From an uncultured Salinicoccus sp. (GTDB taxonomy: Bacteria; Bacillota; Bacilli; Staphylococcales; Salinicoccaceae), in contig CANLWV010000006.1 in NCBI GenBank assembly GCA_947494965.1, forward strand, positions 1 to 64,000: a stretch of 64,000 nt of DNA, read 5' to 3'. The number at the start of each line of letters is the position of its first letter. Positions within the stretch are counted from its first letter, which is position 1. Of the stretch, positions 8,531-20,971 are shown piece by piece. The position numbers were made by a program, and so were the translations under genes. The notes below the pieces were generated by a model. The model saw only the letters and a program-made list of their open reading frames with translations. It made no database searches and had not been told where the DNA came from.

Positions 8531-9637
8531 TTACATATAGGAACTGCATATGGCGTCCGTGATGCTTCTGGACGACAAGTTTTCAACCACTTTCCTGGCC
8601 ATCATATCCGTTCCGAATACTTTTCCGTTCTTCACATCAAGATCGTGTGTATGATTCCCTGCCTCCAGGCAATCGATGACTGCCTTTTCGACTGCCTCTG
8701 CTTCCTTTTCCATTCCGAACGAGTATTTGAGCATCATCGCGGCAGAAAGAATCATTCCAAGGGGATTTGCGATCCCTTTTCCAGCGATGTCAGGTGCCGA
8801 ACCGTGGACCGGTTCATAAAGGCCCAGGCCATCTGCCCTGAGGCTTGCTGAAGGCAGCATGCCTATCGAACCGGTCAACACCGATGCTTCATCGCTTAAA
8901 ATATCTCCAAACATGTTCTCTGTTACGATGACATCGAAGTGTCTGGGGTTTGTAATCAATTTCATCGCTGCAGCATCGACCAGCTGATGTTCCACTGTCA
9001 CATCGGGATATTCCTGTGCGTTTTCCTCGACTATTTCACGCCACATGCGACTCGATTCCAAAACATTCGCCTTATCGACGGATGTCAGCCTGCCTTTTCT
9101 TTTCCTGGCTGCTTCAAATCCCCTTACCACAATGCGTTCAATCTCTTCTCGCGTATAGTGCAACGTATCCACGACTTCACTGCCGTCTGCACTGCGGCCG
9201 CTCGGCCGTCCAAAATACAGTCCGGACGTCAGTTCGCGTACGATCATGATGTCGCAGCCGGCCACCAGCTCAGTCTTTAGCGGAGATGCATGCATAAGCG
9301 GTGTGAAGCTCTGCACTGGTCGGAGGTTGGCAAACAGCCCAAGTGCCTTACGGATGCCGAGCAGGCCACTTTCTGGACTTCCGCCAGCGGGCCGCCCGCT
9401 CCATTTGGGACCTCCTACAGCACCAAGGAGTACAGCGTCAGCTGTTTGGCATGCTTTTATAGTGTCTTCAGGCAACGGGGTGCCAAAGCGGTCGATGGCA
9501 TCACCGCCTATGGCATGTTCGTGGTAGGTGAATTCATGGTTGAATTCCATCGCAACGGCATCAAGTACAGCTTTGGCGCCTGCCATGATTTCCGGTCCTA
9601 CACCGTCACCCGGCAATAGGATCACTTGTTTCTTCAT
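8531..9637 (-). CDS. leuB: 3-isopropylmalate dehydrogenase
   Basis: NAD-dependent oxidative decarboxylase of leucine synthesis. LLPGDGVGPEI at the start, LLGAVGGPKW, and the substrate/metal region ENMFGDILSDEASVLTGSIGMLPSAS are characteristic. Length 368 aa is a little over the usual 345-360 because of a short polar C-terminal tail (SSRSITDAICSSYM). It lies between leuA and leuC in the same operon. Confidence 0.97.
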   Translation of the reverse strand: MKKQVILLPGDGVGPEIMAGAKAVLDAVAMEFNHEFTYHEHAIGGDAIDRFGTPLPEDTIKACQTADAVLLGAVGGPKWSGRPAGGSPESGLLGIRKALGLFANLRPVQSFTPLMHASPLKTELVAGCDIMIVRELTSGLYFGRPSGRSADGSEVVDTLHYTREEIERIVVRGFEAARKRKGRLTSVDKANVLESSRMWREIVEENAQEYPDVTVEHQLVDAAAMKLITNPRHFDVIVTENMFGDILSDEASVLTGSIGMLPSASLRADGLGLYEPVHGSAPDIAGKGIANPLGMILSAAMMLKYSFGMEKEAEAVEKAVIDCLEAGNHTHDLDVKNGKVFGTDMMARKVVENLSSRSITDAICSSYM

Positions 9638-9666
9638 AATATCGCCCCTATCCTGTAGATTAACTG

Positions 9667-12289
<2,623 letters not shown>

Positions 12290-12805
12290 TCAGATGCTTA
12301 GGCTGAATTCCTGTATCTGCCCCGGCTGCTTGCCCCTTGGGAAAGCGGTGACCCCTGTCCGCGTCATCTCTTTGATGCCGTAAGGGTGGAGCAGATCCAC
12401 AAGTGCTGCAATCTTGTCAGGTTTGCCGGTCACCTCGATGATCAGACTGTCCCTCGACACATCCAGCACCCTGGCGCGGAACGGTTCGATTACACTTTGG
12501 ATCTCTGCACGCGCTGCACTGGAGTTTCCGACTTTGATCAGGGCCAGTTCCCTTTGGACGATTGCTTTCTCGGTGATGTCGTTCACCTTCATGACATCTA
12601 TCTGCTTATTCAGCTGTTTAGTCAGCTGTTCGACCTTCTTCTCATCGGGCACCGCGACGACAAATGTCATTTTCGAAATGCCTGGAGATTCTGTGGTGCC
12701 CACTGTAATGCTTTCTATATTGAATCCTCTTTTTGACAGCATGCCCGTAATCCTGTTCAGGACACCGCTTGTATTCTGTACGGTGGCTGTAATTATCCTC
12801 TGCAT
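12290..12805 (-). CDS. ilvN: Acetolactate synthase small (regulatory) subunit
   Basis: A 171-aa regulatory partner of IlvB. The N-terminal ACT domain ([26 protein letters not shown]) binds valine for feedback control, and the C-terminal half matches the ALS small-subunit domain ([29 protein letters not shown]). It overlaps the end of ilvB by 13 nt, with a purine-rich GGTGAGGAG directly before the ATG, so translation is likely coupled. Confidence 0.95.
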   Translation of the reverse strand: MQRIITATVQNTSGVLNRITGMLSKRGFNIESITVGTTESPGISKMTFVVAVPDEKKVEQLTKQLNKQIDVMKVNDITEKAIVQRELALIKVGNSSAARAEIQSVIEPFRARVLDVSRDSLIIEVTGKPDKIAALVDLLHPYGIKEMTRTGVTAFPRGKQPGQIQEFSLSI

Positions 12806-14529
12806 CTCCTCACCCCCACCATTTCATGATTGCCCTTGCCGGGTGCGACCATCGGAAATACCTTATCCAACTTCTGCACCCTGGCGTCGACGAGCACTGG
12901 CCCATCATAGGCGAGCATCTCTTCCATGACTGCCGCCACCTCGGTTTCCCGGGCGACCCTGAGGCCTTTTACGCCGAATCCTTCAGCCAGTTTGATGAAG
13001 TCGGGGTTGTCGGTCATCAGGGAGGAGGAATAACGTTCTTCATAGAAGGTCTCCTGCCACTGCCTGACCATGCCGAGTGCTTCATTGTTGACGATGACCA
13101 CCTTGACTGGAAGATTGTATTGCCTCAGTACAGCCATCTCCTGCATGGTCATCTGGAAACCGCCGTCTCCTACGATGGCGATCACCGTCTCTTCCGGTTT
13201 GCCGAGCTGTGCACCGATTGCTGCCGGCAATCCGAAGCCCATCGTGCCAAGGCCGCCTGAGGTCACCCATTTATGGGGCTGATCAAACTGATAGAACTGG
13301 GCGGCCCACATCTGATGCTGTCCGACATCCGTCGTGATGATCGCTTCGCCGCCTGTCTTCTCATAGATCGACTCGATCAGCCATTGGGGTGAGATCAGCT
13401 CGTCTGAACGTTTGAACCAGAAAGGATTTTCTTTCTTGTTGGTCAAAGTTTCCATAAGCCACGTCGTCCGGTCCTTCGTTTTTGTATCCGTGGCCAAAAG
13501 TGCAAGCAGTGCTTCTTTGGCATCCGAGACGACTGGTATTCTAGTTTCAATGTTCTTGCCGATTTCAGCAGGGTCGATATCGATATGGGCGATCGTGGCA
13601 CGCGGGGCGAAATGTTGTAGCGAACCTGTCAGGCGATCGTCGAAGCGGGCTCCGATGTTGATGAGCAGATCGCATTCGTAGATTGCCATGTTCGCGCAAT
13701 ATGACCCGTGCATGCCTGCCATGCCGAGCGACAGTTCATGCGACCCGGGAAAGCTGCCAAGGCCAAGCAGCGTATTCGCTACCGGCAGATGGTGCCTTTC
13801 GGCAAAAGTTTTAAGTTCATCTGCGGCATCTGCAAAATGGATGCCGGCTCCGGCCAGTAAGAGAGGTTTCTCAGCTGCTTCGATCTGTTCCGCCAGACGC
13901 CTGATCTGGAGCGGGTTCGGTTTCGTGGTGGGCTGGTAGCCCGAGAGTTTGAATGCCGTATCATACTCTTCCTGGGTAATCTCCTGCGCAATATTTTTTG
14001 GTATATCGACGACGACGGGCCCCTTACGTCCTGTCGTTGCGATATGGAATGCTTCTTTGACGATGCGCGGCAGATCCTTGATATCATTGACCTGATAGTT
14101 ATGTTTCGTTATCGGAGTGGTCAGTCCGATGACATCCGCTTCCTGGAATGCGTCAGAACCGATGACTGCAGTGGAGACTTGTCCTGTAAAGACGACCACC
14201 GGCAAAGAATCCATCATCGCATCCGTAATGCCGGTGATCAGGTTTGTAGCCCCTGGCCCGGAAGTGGCAATTACGACTCCCGGTTTCCCCGTCACCCTTG
14301 CATATCCTTCAGCAGCATGGATGAGTCCCTGTTCATGTCTGCATAAGATATGTTGGAAGGAACCCTGCGCCTTGTGCAGTGCATCATAGATCGGCAACAC
14401 TGCACCACCCGGATAGCCAAATACAGTTTCAACATCCGCTTCAACCAAACTTTGAATGAATAGATCAGCCCCGGTCATCAGCTTCTGATCAGTTTCCCGA
14501 GTATATGTCCCACTCTGTGTTTTCATCAT
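12793..14529 (-). CDS. ilvB: Acetolactate synthase large (catalytic) subunit
   Basis: ThDP/FAD enzyme making acetolactate or acetohydroxybutyrate. The ThDP catalytic Glu lies in [18 protein letters not shown], and the ThDP-Mg motif is [11 protein letters not shown]...NN. About 578 aa from ATG 14529, chosen because GGGGAGG lies 6 nt upstream; the reading frame stays open to 14565 but that part is leader. First structural gene behind the T-box leader. Confidence 0.96.
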   Translation of the reverse strand: MMKTQSGTYTRETDQKLMTGADLFIQSLVEADVETVFGYPGGAVLPIYDALHKAQGSFQHILCRHEQGLIHAAEGYARVTGKPGVVIATSGPGATNLITGITDAMMDSLPVVVFTGQVSTAVIGSDAFQEADVIGLTTPITKHNYQVNDIKDLPRIVKEAFHIATTGRKGPVVVDIPKNIAQEITQEEYDTAFKLSGYQPTTKPNPLQIRRLAEQIEAAEKPLLLAGAGIHFADAADELKTFAERHHLPVANTLLGLGSFPGSHELSLGMAGMHGSYCANMAIYECDLLINIGARFDDRLTGSLQHFAPRATIAHIDIDPAEIGKNIETRIPVVSDAKEALLALLATDTKTKDRTTWLMETLTNKKENPFWFKRSDELISPQWLIESIYEKTGGEAIITTDVGQHQMWAAQFYQFDQPHKWVTSGGLGTMGFGLPAAIGAQLGKPEETVIAIVGDGGFQMTMQEMAVLRQYNLPVKVVIVNNEALGMVRQWQETFYEERYSSSLMTDNPDFIKLAEGFGVKGLRVARETEVAAVMEEMLAYDGPVLVDARVQKLDKVFPMVAPGKGNHEMVGVRRCRG

Positions 14530-14580
14530 TACTTGCCTCCCCATAAATCCTAATGATTGATTCAATGTCGTAAAATATAA

Positions 14581-14885
14581 AAATGACCCTTTTTCCCCAC
14601 GATGGATCGCCAGTCGAAACTGCGACCTGTCATGGGGTGAAAAGAGTCATTTCACGGTACCACCCAGTTTTACGCCTCCTTTACAGAAGGCACCTTATGG
14701 ACTTCATCTAAAAGTCCGTTTTGGTAACGGGTGGTCTTCACCCGGCCGGGCCTAATCGTCGACCTTTCAGTCCGGCGCTCAAGGTTGAGATAGAATAAAG
14801 CGTCGATCCTGGTTCTCAGCAATCACCAGGTCTCTGTCCATCGAGCTGCTTAAACTACGTTCCCATCAATGCTTTTTTATTATTC
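14581..14885 (-). promoter_or_regulatory. T-box leader of the ilvB-leu-ilvA operon
   Basis: Read on the minus strand, the leader ends with the T-box core GGGTGGTACCG (complement of 14655-14665). A long terminator stem follows: 14581-14602 with about 14630-14652, containing a UUCG-capped inner hairpin and then a U-rich stretch. Upstream lies a stem-I-like region; the specifier loop appears to be TATCTCAACC with CTC (Leu) at 14787-14789, AUC (Ile) being the overlapping alternative. Uncharged tRNA would favour antitermination. Together with the promoter it fills the 570-nt gap between ilvD and ilvB. Confidence 0.9.
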
Positions 14886-14992
14886 AAATTTTTCTGATAT
14901 GTGATATTGAACGTAATCTTATAACGCCCGATAAAATAAATCAACACCTTTTTTCGATTATTTTTTAAAATATCTAATTATTCTGATAATGT
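14886..14992 (-). promoter_or_regulatory. ilvB operon promoter with two CodY-like boxes
   Basis: A TTGATT-like -35 (14939-14944) and a TATAAG/TAAGAT -10 (about 14915-14924) are the best promoter match, but spacing is imperfect. Two near-palindromes with the TTCTGATA core, 14887-14902 and 14976-14990, each match about 11 of 15 positions of the CodY box. CodY control of ilv-leu is established in Firmicutes; here it is inferred from the motifs. Confidence 0.45.
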
Positions 14993-15064
14993 AACCGTTT
15001 ACAACGTTAGCATGCCAATGTTTAACGATTCCAAAATATTTTCAACTTTTTTCTTGAATGGAGA

Positions 15065-15096
15065 TAAAAAAAGATGCACCAATTTCAGGTGCATCT
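15065..15096 (-). terminator. Terminator after ilvD
   Basis: AGATGCACC/GGTGCATCT stem (15072-15080 with 15088-15096), followed on the minus strand by a run of T. It separates BASS-ilvD from the T-box-controlled unit. Confidence 0.88.
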
Positions 15097-15100
15097 CCCA

Positions 15101-16804
15101 TCATCTATTCAAATAATCTGTAACTGCCCCTTTTGATGCACATGTGACATTGTGTGCATATTTGCCGAGTACACCTTTGCTGTATAGAGGCGGCTCTGAA
15201 AAACTTCTACGTCTTTGTGCCATCTCCTCCTCAGACACGGCGCAGGAGATTTCCTTTTCAGTAGAATCAATCGTCACCATGTCCCCTTCCTGCAGCAGGG
15301 CGATCGGTCCGCCGCTCTGCGCTTCAGGTGCAATATGACCGACGACCAGCCCATGTGTGCCGCCTGAGAATCTGCCGTCGGTCAATAAGGCAACCTTCTC
15401 TCCGAGCCCTTTGCCTACGAGCAGACTTGATATGGATAACATCTCTGGCATGCCTGGTCCGCCTTTAGGGCCTACGTAGCGGATGACCAGCACATCACCT
15501 TCATTGATCTTGTTGGCCAATAATGCATCCGATGCCTCCTTCTCACTGTTGAATACGCGGGCCGGCCCTTCATGGCGCGCCACTTTGACGCCGGATACTT
15601 TCGCAACGGCACCTGATGGCGATAAATTGCCCTTAAGGACGATCAGAGGCCCGTCCGCACGTTTCGGTTCATCGAGTGGCATGATGACATCCTGACCTGC
15701 CTTCAGTCCTTCCACCTCCGCCAGATTCTCAGCAATCGTCTTCCCTGTGACTGTCATGCATCCTCCGTGGAGGTAGCCGGCTTCATGCAGCATCTTCATC
15801 ACACCCTGCACGCCACCAGCTTTATAGAGGTCCTGCATGACATAGCGGCCACTTGGTTTCAGATCTGCCAGATGGGGGACTTTTTCCTGTATCCTGTTAA
15901 AATCATCCAAGGTCAGATCAACTTCAGCCGCATGGGCGATGGCAAGCAGATGCATCGTCGCATTCGTGGAGCCTCCGAGTGCCATCACGACGGTGATGGC
16001 ATTCTCAAATGCTTCTTTCGTCATGATGTCTTTTGGATAGATGCCTGCTTCCAAAAGTTTATAGACGGCGTCCCCTGCAGCTTTTACATCTTTATACTTA
16101 TCTTCCGATTCCGCAGGATTGGATGCGCTCCCCGGCAGACTTAATCCGAGTGCCTCCATTGCGGCCGCCATGGTATTCGCAGTATACATTCCACCACAGG
16201 CCCCCGCTCCCGGGCATGCATTGCATTCGATTTGATTGAGTTCAGTCTCATCGATATCGCCAGCATTCAATTTGCCCACCCCTTCAAAGACACTGACGAG
16301 ATCGATATCCTTCCCGCGGTGTTGACCGGGGGCGATGGTCCCACCGTAGACGAAGATCGCAGGCACGTCGGCATTAGCCATGGCAATGGCGCACCCTGGT
16401 ATATTTTTATCGCATGCGCCGATGGCGACGAATGCGTCCAGATTTTCAGCCCCGACCACGGTTTCTATGGAATCGGCGATCAGATCGCGTGAAGGGAGTG
16501 AATACCGCATACCTTGGGTGCCCATCGAAATGCCGTCTGATACTGTAATCGTATTGAACTGGAGTGGAACCCCGCCGGCTTCCCCGGCACCTGATTTCGC
16601 CTCCAACGCCAGGTCATTCAGATGGATATTGCACGGCGTCACCTCCGCCCATGTGCTTGCAATGCCTATCTGTGGTTTCGTAAAACTTTCATCAGTGAAG
16701 CCGACGGCACGAAGCATTGCGCGGTTCGGTGCCTTTACATCACTTTCTGTATAGACGTTGCTCTTGATCCGCAGATCTTTTGTGTTCTTTTCTTCTGTTG
16801 ACAT
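15101..16804 (-). CDS. ilvD: Dihydroxy-acid dehydratase
   Basis: Fe-S dehydratase that makes 2-oxoisovalerate and 2-oxo-3-methylvalerate. The cluster cysteines are in [10 protein letters not shown] and [19 protein letters not shown]; the C-terminal [19 protein letters not shown] is also conserved. Length 567 aa is normal for this family. It is separated from ilvB by its own terminator and the T-box leader, and follows a BASS-family transporter by 30 nt in what looks like a two-gene operon. Confidence 0.97.
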   Translation of the reverse strand: MSTEEKNTKDLRIKSNVYTESDVKAPNRAMLRAVGFTDESFTKPQIGIASTWAEVTPCNIHLNDLALEAKSGAGEAGGVPLQFNTITVSDGISMGTQGMRYSLPSRDLIADSIETVVGAENLDAFVAIGACDKNIPGCAIAMANADVPAIFVYGGTIAPGQHRGKDIDLVSVFEGVGKLNAGDIDETELNQIECNACPGAGACGGMYTANTMAAAMEALGLSLPGSASNPAESEDKYKDVKAAGDAVYKLLEAGIYPKDIMTKEAFENAITVVMALGGSTNATMHLLAIAHAAEVDLTLDDFNRIQEKVPHLADLKPSGRYVMQDLYKAGGVQGVMKMLHEAGYLHGGCMTVTGKTIAENLAEVEGLKAGQDVIMPLDEPKRADGPLIVLKGNLSPSGAVAKVSGVKVARHEGPARVFNSEKEASDALLANKINEGDVLVIRYVGPKGGPGMPEMLSISSLLVGKGLGEKVALLTDGRFSGGTHGLVVGHIAPEAQSGGPIALLQEGDMVTIDSTEKEISCAVSEEEMAQRRRSFSEPPLYSKGVLGKYAHNVTCASKGAVTDYLNR

Positions 16805-16834
16805 CCAATTACCACCTTTTTAGATTTTTCCTGA

Positions 16835-17806
16835 TCATGCGCGTGCTGCTTTATTTTCGGACGGGGCCGTCTGATCATATTTTGGGTTGAATTTGCTCAT
16901 CCATGTCGCCACTATGGAACCGGAAATATTGTGCCATACACTGAACAGCGCAGCCGGCACTGCAGAAAGCGGTGAGAAGTGTGCTGCTGCAAGCGTTGCC
17001 GCAAGCCCCGAATTCTGCATTCCGACTTCGATTGAGGCCGCCTTCTGATCGGCAAAATCGAAACGCAGCGCTTTAGCCAACCCAAAGCCGATGATATAAC
17101 CAAGCACATTGTGCAGCATGACCACACCGAATATCAGCAGGCCGGATTGCACAATCGCTTCTGTATTATTCGCAACCACAGCTGCTACCACTCCAACGAT
17201 GCCCACTACAGACACCAACGGCAAGACGGGTATATAACTCTCAACGCATCCGCCCAACATCATCCTGACCACAAGACCCAGAGCTATAGGCACCAGGACA
17301 ATCTGGACAATTGAAATGAAAAGTTCCATGAAAGAAACCGGCAGCCATGCGCTGGCAAGCATCAGTGTAAGCGCCGGCGTCAAAATCGGTGCAAGAACCG
17401 TCGAAACCGCGGTTGCAGTTACGGATAATGCTGTGTTGCCTTTTGCCAGGAAAGTCATTATATTTGAAGATGTCCCTCCAGGCGTACATCCCACCAGGAT
17501 GACCCCGACTGCAATTTCAGGGGGCAGGCGGAACAATACTGCCAATCCCAACGCTAATAGCGGCATGATGGTGTATTGTGCCAATACGATTATGAAAATT
17601 TTCCTCGGCGCCTTCAACACTCTTTTAAAGTCTGAGAGGCTTAATGTCATGCCCATACCGAACATGATGATTCCAAGCAGCAACTTTATGTAGGGTGTTA
17701 TCCATGTAAAGCCGCCAGGCAATATAAAGGCCAAAACTGCAAAGAGGATCACCCAGATGCCGAATGTATTACCTACAAATTGACTCAACCTTACGATTCC
17801 CTTCAT
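16835..17806 (-). CDS. Bile acid:sodium symporter (BASS) family transporter
   Basis: A 323-aa membrane protein with about nine or ten helices. The signature VGCTPGGTSSNIMTFLAKGNTALSVTATAVSTVLAP is the sodium-site crossover region of BASS transporters, and EVGMQNSGLAATLA is the second conserved stretch. Bacterial members move organic acids rather than bile acids; PanS moves ketopantoate/pantoate. Its placement 30 nt before ilvD, whose product 2-oxoisovalerate is the ketopantoate precursor, suggests a branched-chain 2-oxo acid or pantoate-related substrate, but this is inference only. Confidence 0.88.
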   Translation of the reverse strand: MKGIVRLSQFVGNTFGIWVILFAVLAFILPGGFTWITPYIKLLLGIIMFGMGMTLSLSDFKRVLKAPRKIFIIVLAQYTIMPLLALGLAVLFRLPPEIAVGVILVGCTPGGTSSNIMTFLAKGNTALSVTATAVSTVLAPILTPALTLMLASAWLPVSFMELFISIVQIVLVPIALGLVVRMMLGGCVESYIPVLPLVSVVGIVGVVAAVVANNTEAIVQSGLLIFGVVMLHNVLGYIIGFGLAKALRFDFADQKAASIEVGMQNSGLAATLAAAHFSPLSAVPAALFSVWHNISGSIVATWMSKFNPKYDQTAPSENKAARA

Positions 17807-17852
17807 CCGATTCCCTTCCTTTCATTCAATGATGCTTAAAACTATAGAAGCT

Positions 17853-17909
17853 ATCTTAACAGATAAAAGATGAACCGGACAGACTTTTTAACTTAATTTT
17901 TAGAATTTT
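17853..17909 (-). promoter_or_regulatory. Promoter of BASS-ilvD with CodY-like box
   Basis: An extended -10, TGTTAAGAT (17853-17861), lies about 47 nt before the start codon. A 15-bp sequence at 17895-17909 (AATTTTTAGAATTTT) matches the CodY consensus at 12 of 15 positions, just upstream of the promoter. No convincing -35. Confidence 0.45.
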
Positions 17910-17961
17910 TTAAATAAATCGCTTTCTTTAGTGATCATGGTGATTATTTAAATTTTTCCAT

Positions 17962-17988
17962 AAAAAAAGACGCTCTGACGAGAGCGTC
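17962..17988 (-). terminator. Terminator of the DUF4064-like gene
   Basis: GACGCTC (17969-17975) pairs with GAGCGTC (17982-17988); seven T follow on the minus strand. Confidence 0.85.
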
Positions 17989-17996
17989 TCCTAAAA

Positions 17997-19052
17997 CTAT
18001 AATGAGTCGTTGTTGCGTCTGTTTACATTATCGCGACGTTCCTTCGTTGCATCATAGCTGTAATCATCGCCGAAGCGGCGCTGTGATGCATCGTTCGACC
18101 GCACATCGTCCACGCGGTCATCAGGTCCGCCAGAACCCGCAGTGCCACCACCCCTTGTATACTCTTCTTCTGATACCGGGGTGACGGGGTCGCTGGAGTC
18201 GATATTGTGGTCTACATATCGGTCGTCTTCTGCTGCCTTGTCTGAACGACTCGTAGTGTCATGCGCCGATGTCCTGTTGTCACCATCATATTCATCGAGG
18301 CTGAAAGTACGTGTCGATTCGATGTCTTCGTCATGGTGGCGCCGCGGTCCCCGGTTGTTTCTGTCCGCATTGACTTCATCCCTCTCGAGAGTGTCGTCAT
18401 CTCGGCGACGGGCCGTAGGCTTATCGTAGTCGAACGCCTGATCTGCCTTTGCTTCGTCCCGACGGCGTGGTTGCCTATCTGGCGTCCCAGCTTCATTCAT
18501 CCTGTCGTCTTCAAATTTCCGGGTATTGTTCCTGTTGTGCCGACGTCCTTCATCAACAGGGTCAAATTCATCATTTCGAATGACCCTATCCTTTCTGACA
18601 AAGAGCAGTATTGCTGCAATGATGAAGAATAATGGGATGATGCCGGTCACTACAGGTGCAATGAGCGGCGCTGTGAGGATGGCTGCCGCCAGCAGCAGGA
18701 AACCTGCCAAAATTCTTCTGCGCATCGTCAGAAGCCCGAACAATCCCAAGATGAGTGGAATCATCAGATAGAGTGCAATCATCCATACATTGTTCAACCA
18801 CCCGACTACCATATCAGCAATGTCTCCGGGTGCGGCTCCAATATCCTGCCCTTGCTCCGCAAGATTCTGGAATTCTGTTTCAAGCTGCTGTGTCATATTC
18901 TGTGTGAACTGCGCGTCATTCATTGTGACGAGTGAAAAGAAAAGAAGTAGGGCCGTAATCGCCAGCAATCCAATCCAAGCCAACCATCCGAATATCTTTT
19001 CAGGAATGCGGCTGACCGGTTTTACCGTTTGGGTATAATTTTTTTTAGCCAT
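17997..19052 (-). CDS. DUF4064-like membrane protein with long charged tail (AuxB-like candidate)
   Basis: A 351-aa protein in two parts. Residues 1-155 hold four membrane helices, the first pair separated by an acidic outside loop (NDAQFTQNMTQQLETEF), which resembles DUF4064. Residues 156-351 are a low-complexity cytoplasmic tail rich in Asp, Arg and Asn with no hydrophobic core. Its place in the pdh-suhB interval and its topology fit AuxB of S. aureus, which with AuxA supports lipoteichoic acid homeostasis and beta-lactam resistance; this is positional inference. AGGAGG lies 5 nt before the ATG, and a sigma-B-like promoter precedes it. Confidence 0.5.
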   Translation of the reverse strand: MAKKNYTQTVKPVSRIPEKIFGWLAWIGLLAITALLLFFSLVTMNDAQFTQNMTQQLETEFQNLAEQGQDIGAAPGDIADMVVGWLNNVWMIALYLMIPLILGLFGLLTMRRRILAGFLLLAAAILTAPLIAPVVTGIIPLFFIIAAILLFVRKDRVIRNDEFDPVDEGRRHNRNNTRKFEDDRMNEAGTPDRQPRRRDEAKADQAFDYDKPTARRRDDDTLERDEVNADRNNRGPRRHHDEDIESTRTFSLDEYDGDNRTSAHDTTSRSDKAAEDDRYVDHNIDSSDPVTPVSEEEYTRGGGTAGSGGPDDRVDDVRSNDASQRRFGDDYSYDATKERRDNVNRRNNDSL

Positions 19053-19090
19053 AGGAACCTCCTGGGTTATTTATGTCTTCATAATCAATA

Positions 19091-19115
19091 TTACCCGTAC
19101 ATCGCTTTTTTAACC
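19091..19115 (-). promoter_or_regulatory. Sigma-B-like promoter of the DUF4064-like gene
   Basis: On the minus strand GGTTAA-N13-GGGTAA, close to the sigma-B consensus GTTTAA-N12-15-GGGTAT, 38 nt before the start codon. Confidence 0.45.
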
Positions 19116-19218
19116 AGATAAAATTTAGATTTACTACTGTCCATGTTTTATGTAGACATGCAGCCACTTGATTTTCCACTTATGAATATGGCTGTTGGGA
19201 AACTGGAGCTTTTATGGT

Positions 19219-19491
19219 CTATACTCTGATCAGGCTGTCCGCTTCTGCATCCTTAAGCTTTTTGACTGCTGTATAGGCTTCAAGGCCGCTGTTTGATTTG
19301 AATTCACGAAATTTGGTCTTTTCCTGTGATTTCCCCGGTACAATTCTTTTGAATGTTTCATACTTCCTTTTCAATTCTTCTGCAGGCACACCGCCATCAT
19401 ATGCTTTCTCTACGGCTTCAAAAAAAGCGACGGCGTCGATGATCTCATCTGTGGTCCAGTCTTCATCAATCGGATAGCTGTATCCTTCCAT
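19219..19491 (-). CDS. yktA: UPF0223 family protein (YktA-like)
   Basis: A 90-aa helical protein. YSYPIDEDWTTDEIIDAVAFF and VPAEELKRKYETFKRIVPGKSQEK identify UPF0223, a small conserved Firmicutes family of unknown role. It follows pdhD in S. aureus too. AAAGGAGG precedes the ATG; it is separated from pdhD by a terminator, so it may have its own transcript or depend on read-through. Confidence 0.88.
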   Translation of the reverse strand: MEGYSYPIDEDWTTDEIIDAVAFFEAVEKAYDGGVPAEELKRKYETFKRIVPGKSQEKTKFREFKSNSGLEAYTAVKKLKDAEADSLIRV

Positions 19492-19514
19492 CGTGGTCTC
19501 CTCCTTTACGGTAA

Positions 19515-19546
19515 AGATAAAAAAGGGCGTCCGTTATGGACGCCCT
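19515..19546 (-). terminator. Terminator of the pdh operon
   Basis: AAGGGCGTCC (19522-19531) pairs with GGACGCCCTT (19537-19546); a T-run follows on the minus strand. Confidence 0.88.
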
Positions 19547-19558
19547 TAAAATATGCTG

Positions 19559-20965
19559 TTACATAGTGTGGATTGGTCTACCCAGTACCACGTCCGCTGC
19601 TTCCATTGGAATCTCTCCAAGTGTCGGGTGGGCGTGGATGGTAAGCGCGATATCCTCAGCAGTCATTCCTGTCTCAACTGCAAGGCCAAGTTCTGCAATG
19701 ATGTCGGAAGCGCCTGCTCCCGCAACTTGGGCACCGAGGAGTAGGCCGTCTTCTTTACGTGAAACAAGTTTGACGAAACCATCAGTTTCATTCAATCCAA
19801 GCGCACGACCGTTTGCTGCGAATGGGAATTTACCTGTCTTCACTTCAAATCCAGCTTCTTTAGCGTCTGCTTCATTATAGCCGACTGTAGCCAACTCAGG
19901 TTCTGAGAAGCAGACTGCTGGCATGCTGAGATAATCAACTTCAGATTTTTCTCCTGCAATTGCTTCAGCAGCAACTTTACCTTCGTAGCTTGCTTTGTGG
20001 GCAAGTGGCAGTCCAGGCACTATATCGCCTATAGCGAAGATGCTGTCAATTGAAGTACGGGATTGTTTATCGACTTCGATGAGGCCTTTATCGGACATTT
20101 TGATGCCGGCCTCTTCCAAACCGAGCTCATCTGTATTCGGACGACGTCCTACTGTTACAAGGACATAGTCTGCTTCGATTTCTTTAGTCTCGCCTTTAAC
20201 TTCATAAGTGACTTTGACGCCATCGTCTGTTTCTTCAGCTTCTTTAGCCATTGCTTCCATCTCGATGGTTACACCTTTTTTCTTGAGGTTCTTTTTGACG
20301 ACTTGCGTCATCTGTTTTTCGAATCCACCAAGAATATCTTTGGCGCCTTCAAGAATAGTCACTTCTGTACCGAAATTCGCATAGGCAGTACCTAGCTCAG
20401 TTCCGATGTAGCCGCCACCGATGACGACCAATTTCTCAGGTTTTTCTTCCAACGCAAGCGCACCGCTGGAATCGAGGATGCGTTTACCGAATTTGAAACC
20501 TGGGATTTCTATTGGACGGGAGCCGGTAGCCACGATTGCATTTTTGAATTCATAAGTCTGTGACTGCTTTTCGTCCATGACTTTCATAGTGTTGCCATCG
20601 ACGAAGTAAGCTTCGCCTTTGACGATCTCGACTTTGTTTCCTTTAAGCAGGCTTTCAACGCCGCCAGTGAGTTTTTTGACTACACTGTCTTTGAATGACT
20701 GCACTTTGGAGAAATCAAGTTTCACACCTTCAGTGATGACCCCCATGTCTTCAGAGCTTTGTGCCTGCTGGAAACGGTGGGAAGATGAAATCATCGCTTT
20801 GGACGGGATACAGCCGACATTCAGGCAGACGCCACCGATGTCACCTTTTTCTACAATTGTCACTTTCTGTCCAAGTTGTGCTGCGCGGATTGCTGCAACG
20901 TAGCCTCCTGGGCCTGCGCCGACTACAATAGTATCAGTTTCAATAGGAAAATCTCCAACTACCAT
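19559..20965 (-). CDS. pdhD: Dihydrolipoyl dehydrogenase (PDH E3)
   Basis: FAD enzyme that reoxidises the lipoyl arm of E2 and reduces NAD+. The FAD-binding [19 protein letters not shown], the redox disulphide [12 protein letters not shown], the NAD-binding [12 protein letters not shown] and the C-terminal HAHPTLGE catalytic His/Glu are complete in 468 aa. Last gene of pdhABCD; E2 is 6 nt upstream, and a terminator follows. Confidence 0.97.
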   Translation of the reverse strand: MVVGDFPIETDTIVVGAGPGGYVAAIRAAQLGQKVTIVEKGDIGGVCLNVGCIPSKAMISSSHRFQQAQSSEDMGVITEGVKLDFSKVQSFKDSVVKKLTGGVESLLKGNKVEIVKGEAYFVDGNTMKVMDEKQSQTYEFKNAIVATGSRPIEIPGFKFGKRILDSSGALALEEKPEKLVVIGGGYIGTELGTAYANFGTEVTILEGAKDILGGFEKQMTQVVKKNLKKKGVTIEMEAMAKEAEETDDGVKVTYEVKGETKEIEADYVLVTVGRRPNTDELGLEEAGIKMSDKGLIEVDKQSRTSIDSIFAIGDIVPGLPLAHKASYEGKVAAEAIAGEKSEVDYLSMPAVCFSEPELATVGYNEADAKEAGFEVKTGKFPFAANGRALGLNETDGFVKLVSRKEDGLLLGAQVAGAGASDIIAELGLAVETGMTAEDIALTIHAHPTLGEIPMEAADVVLGRPIHTM

Positions 20966-20971
20966 CTGTAA

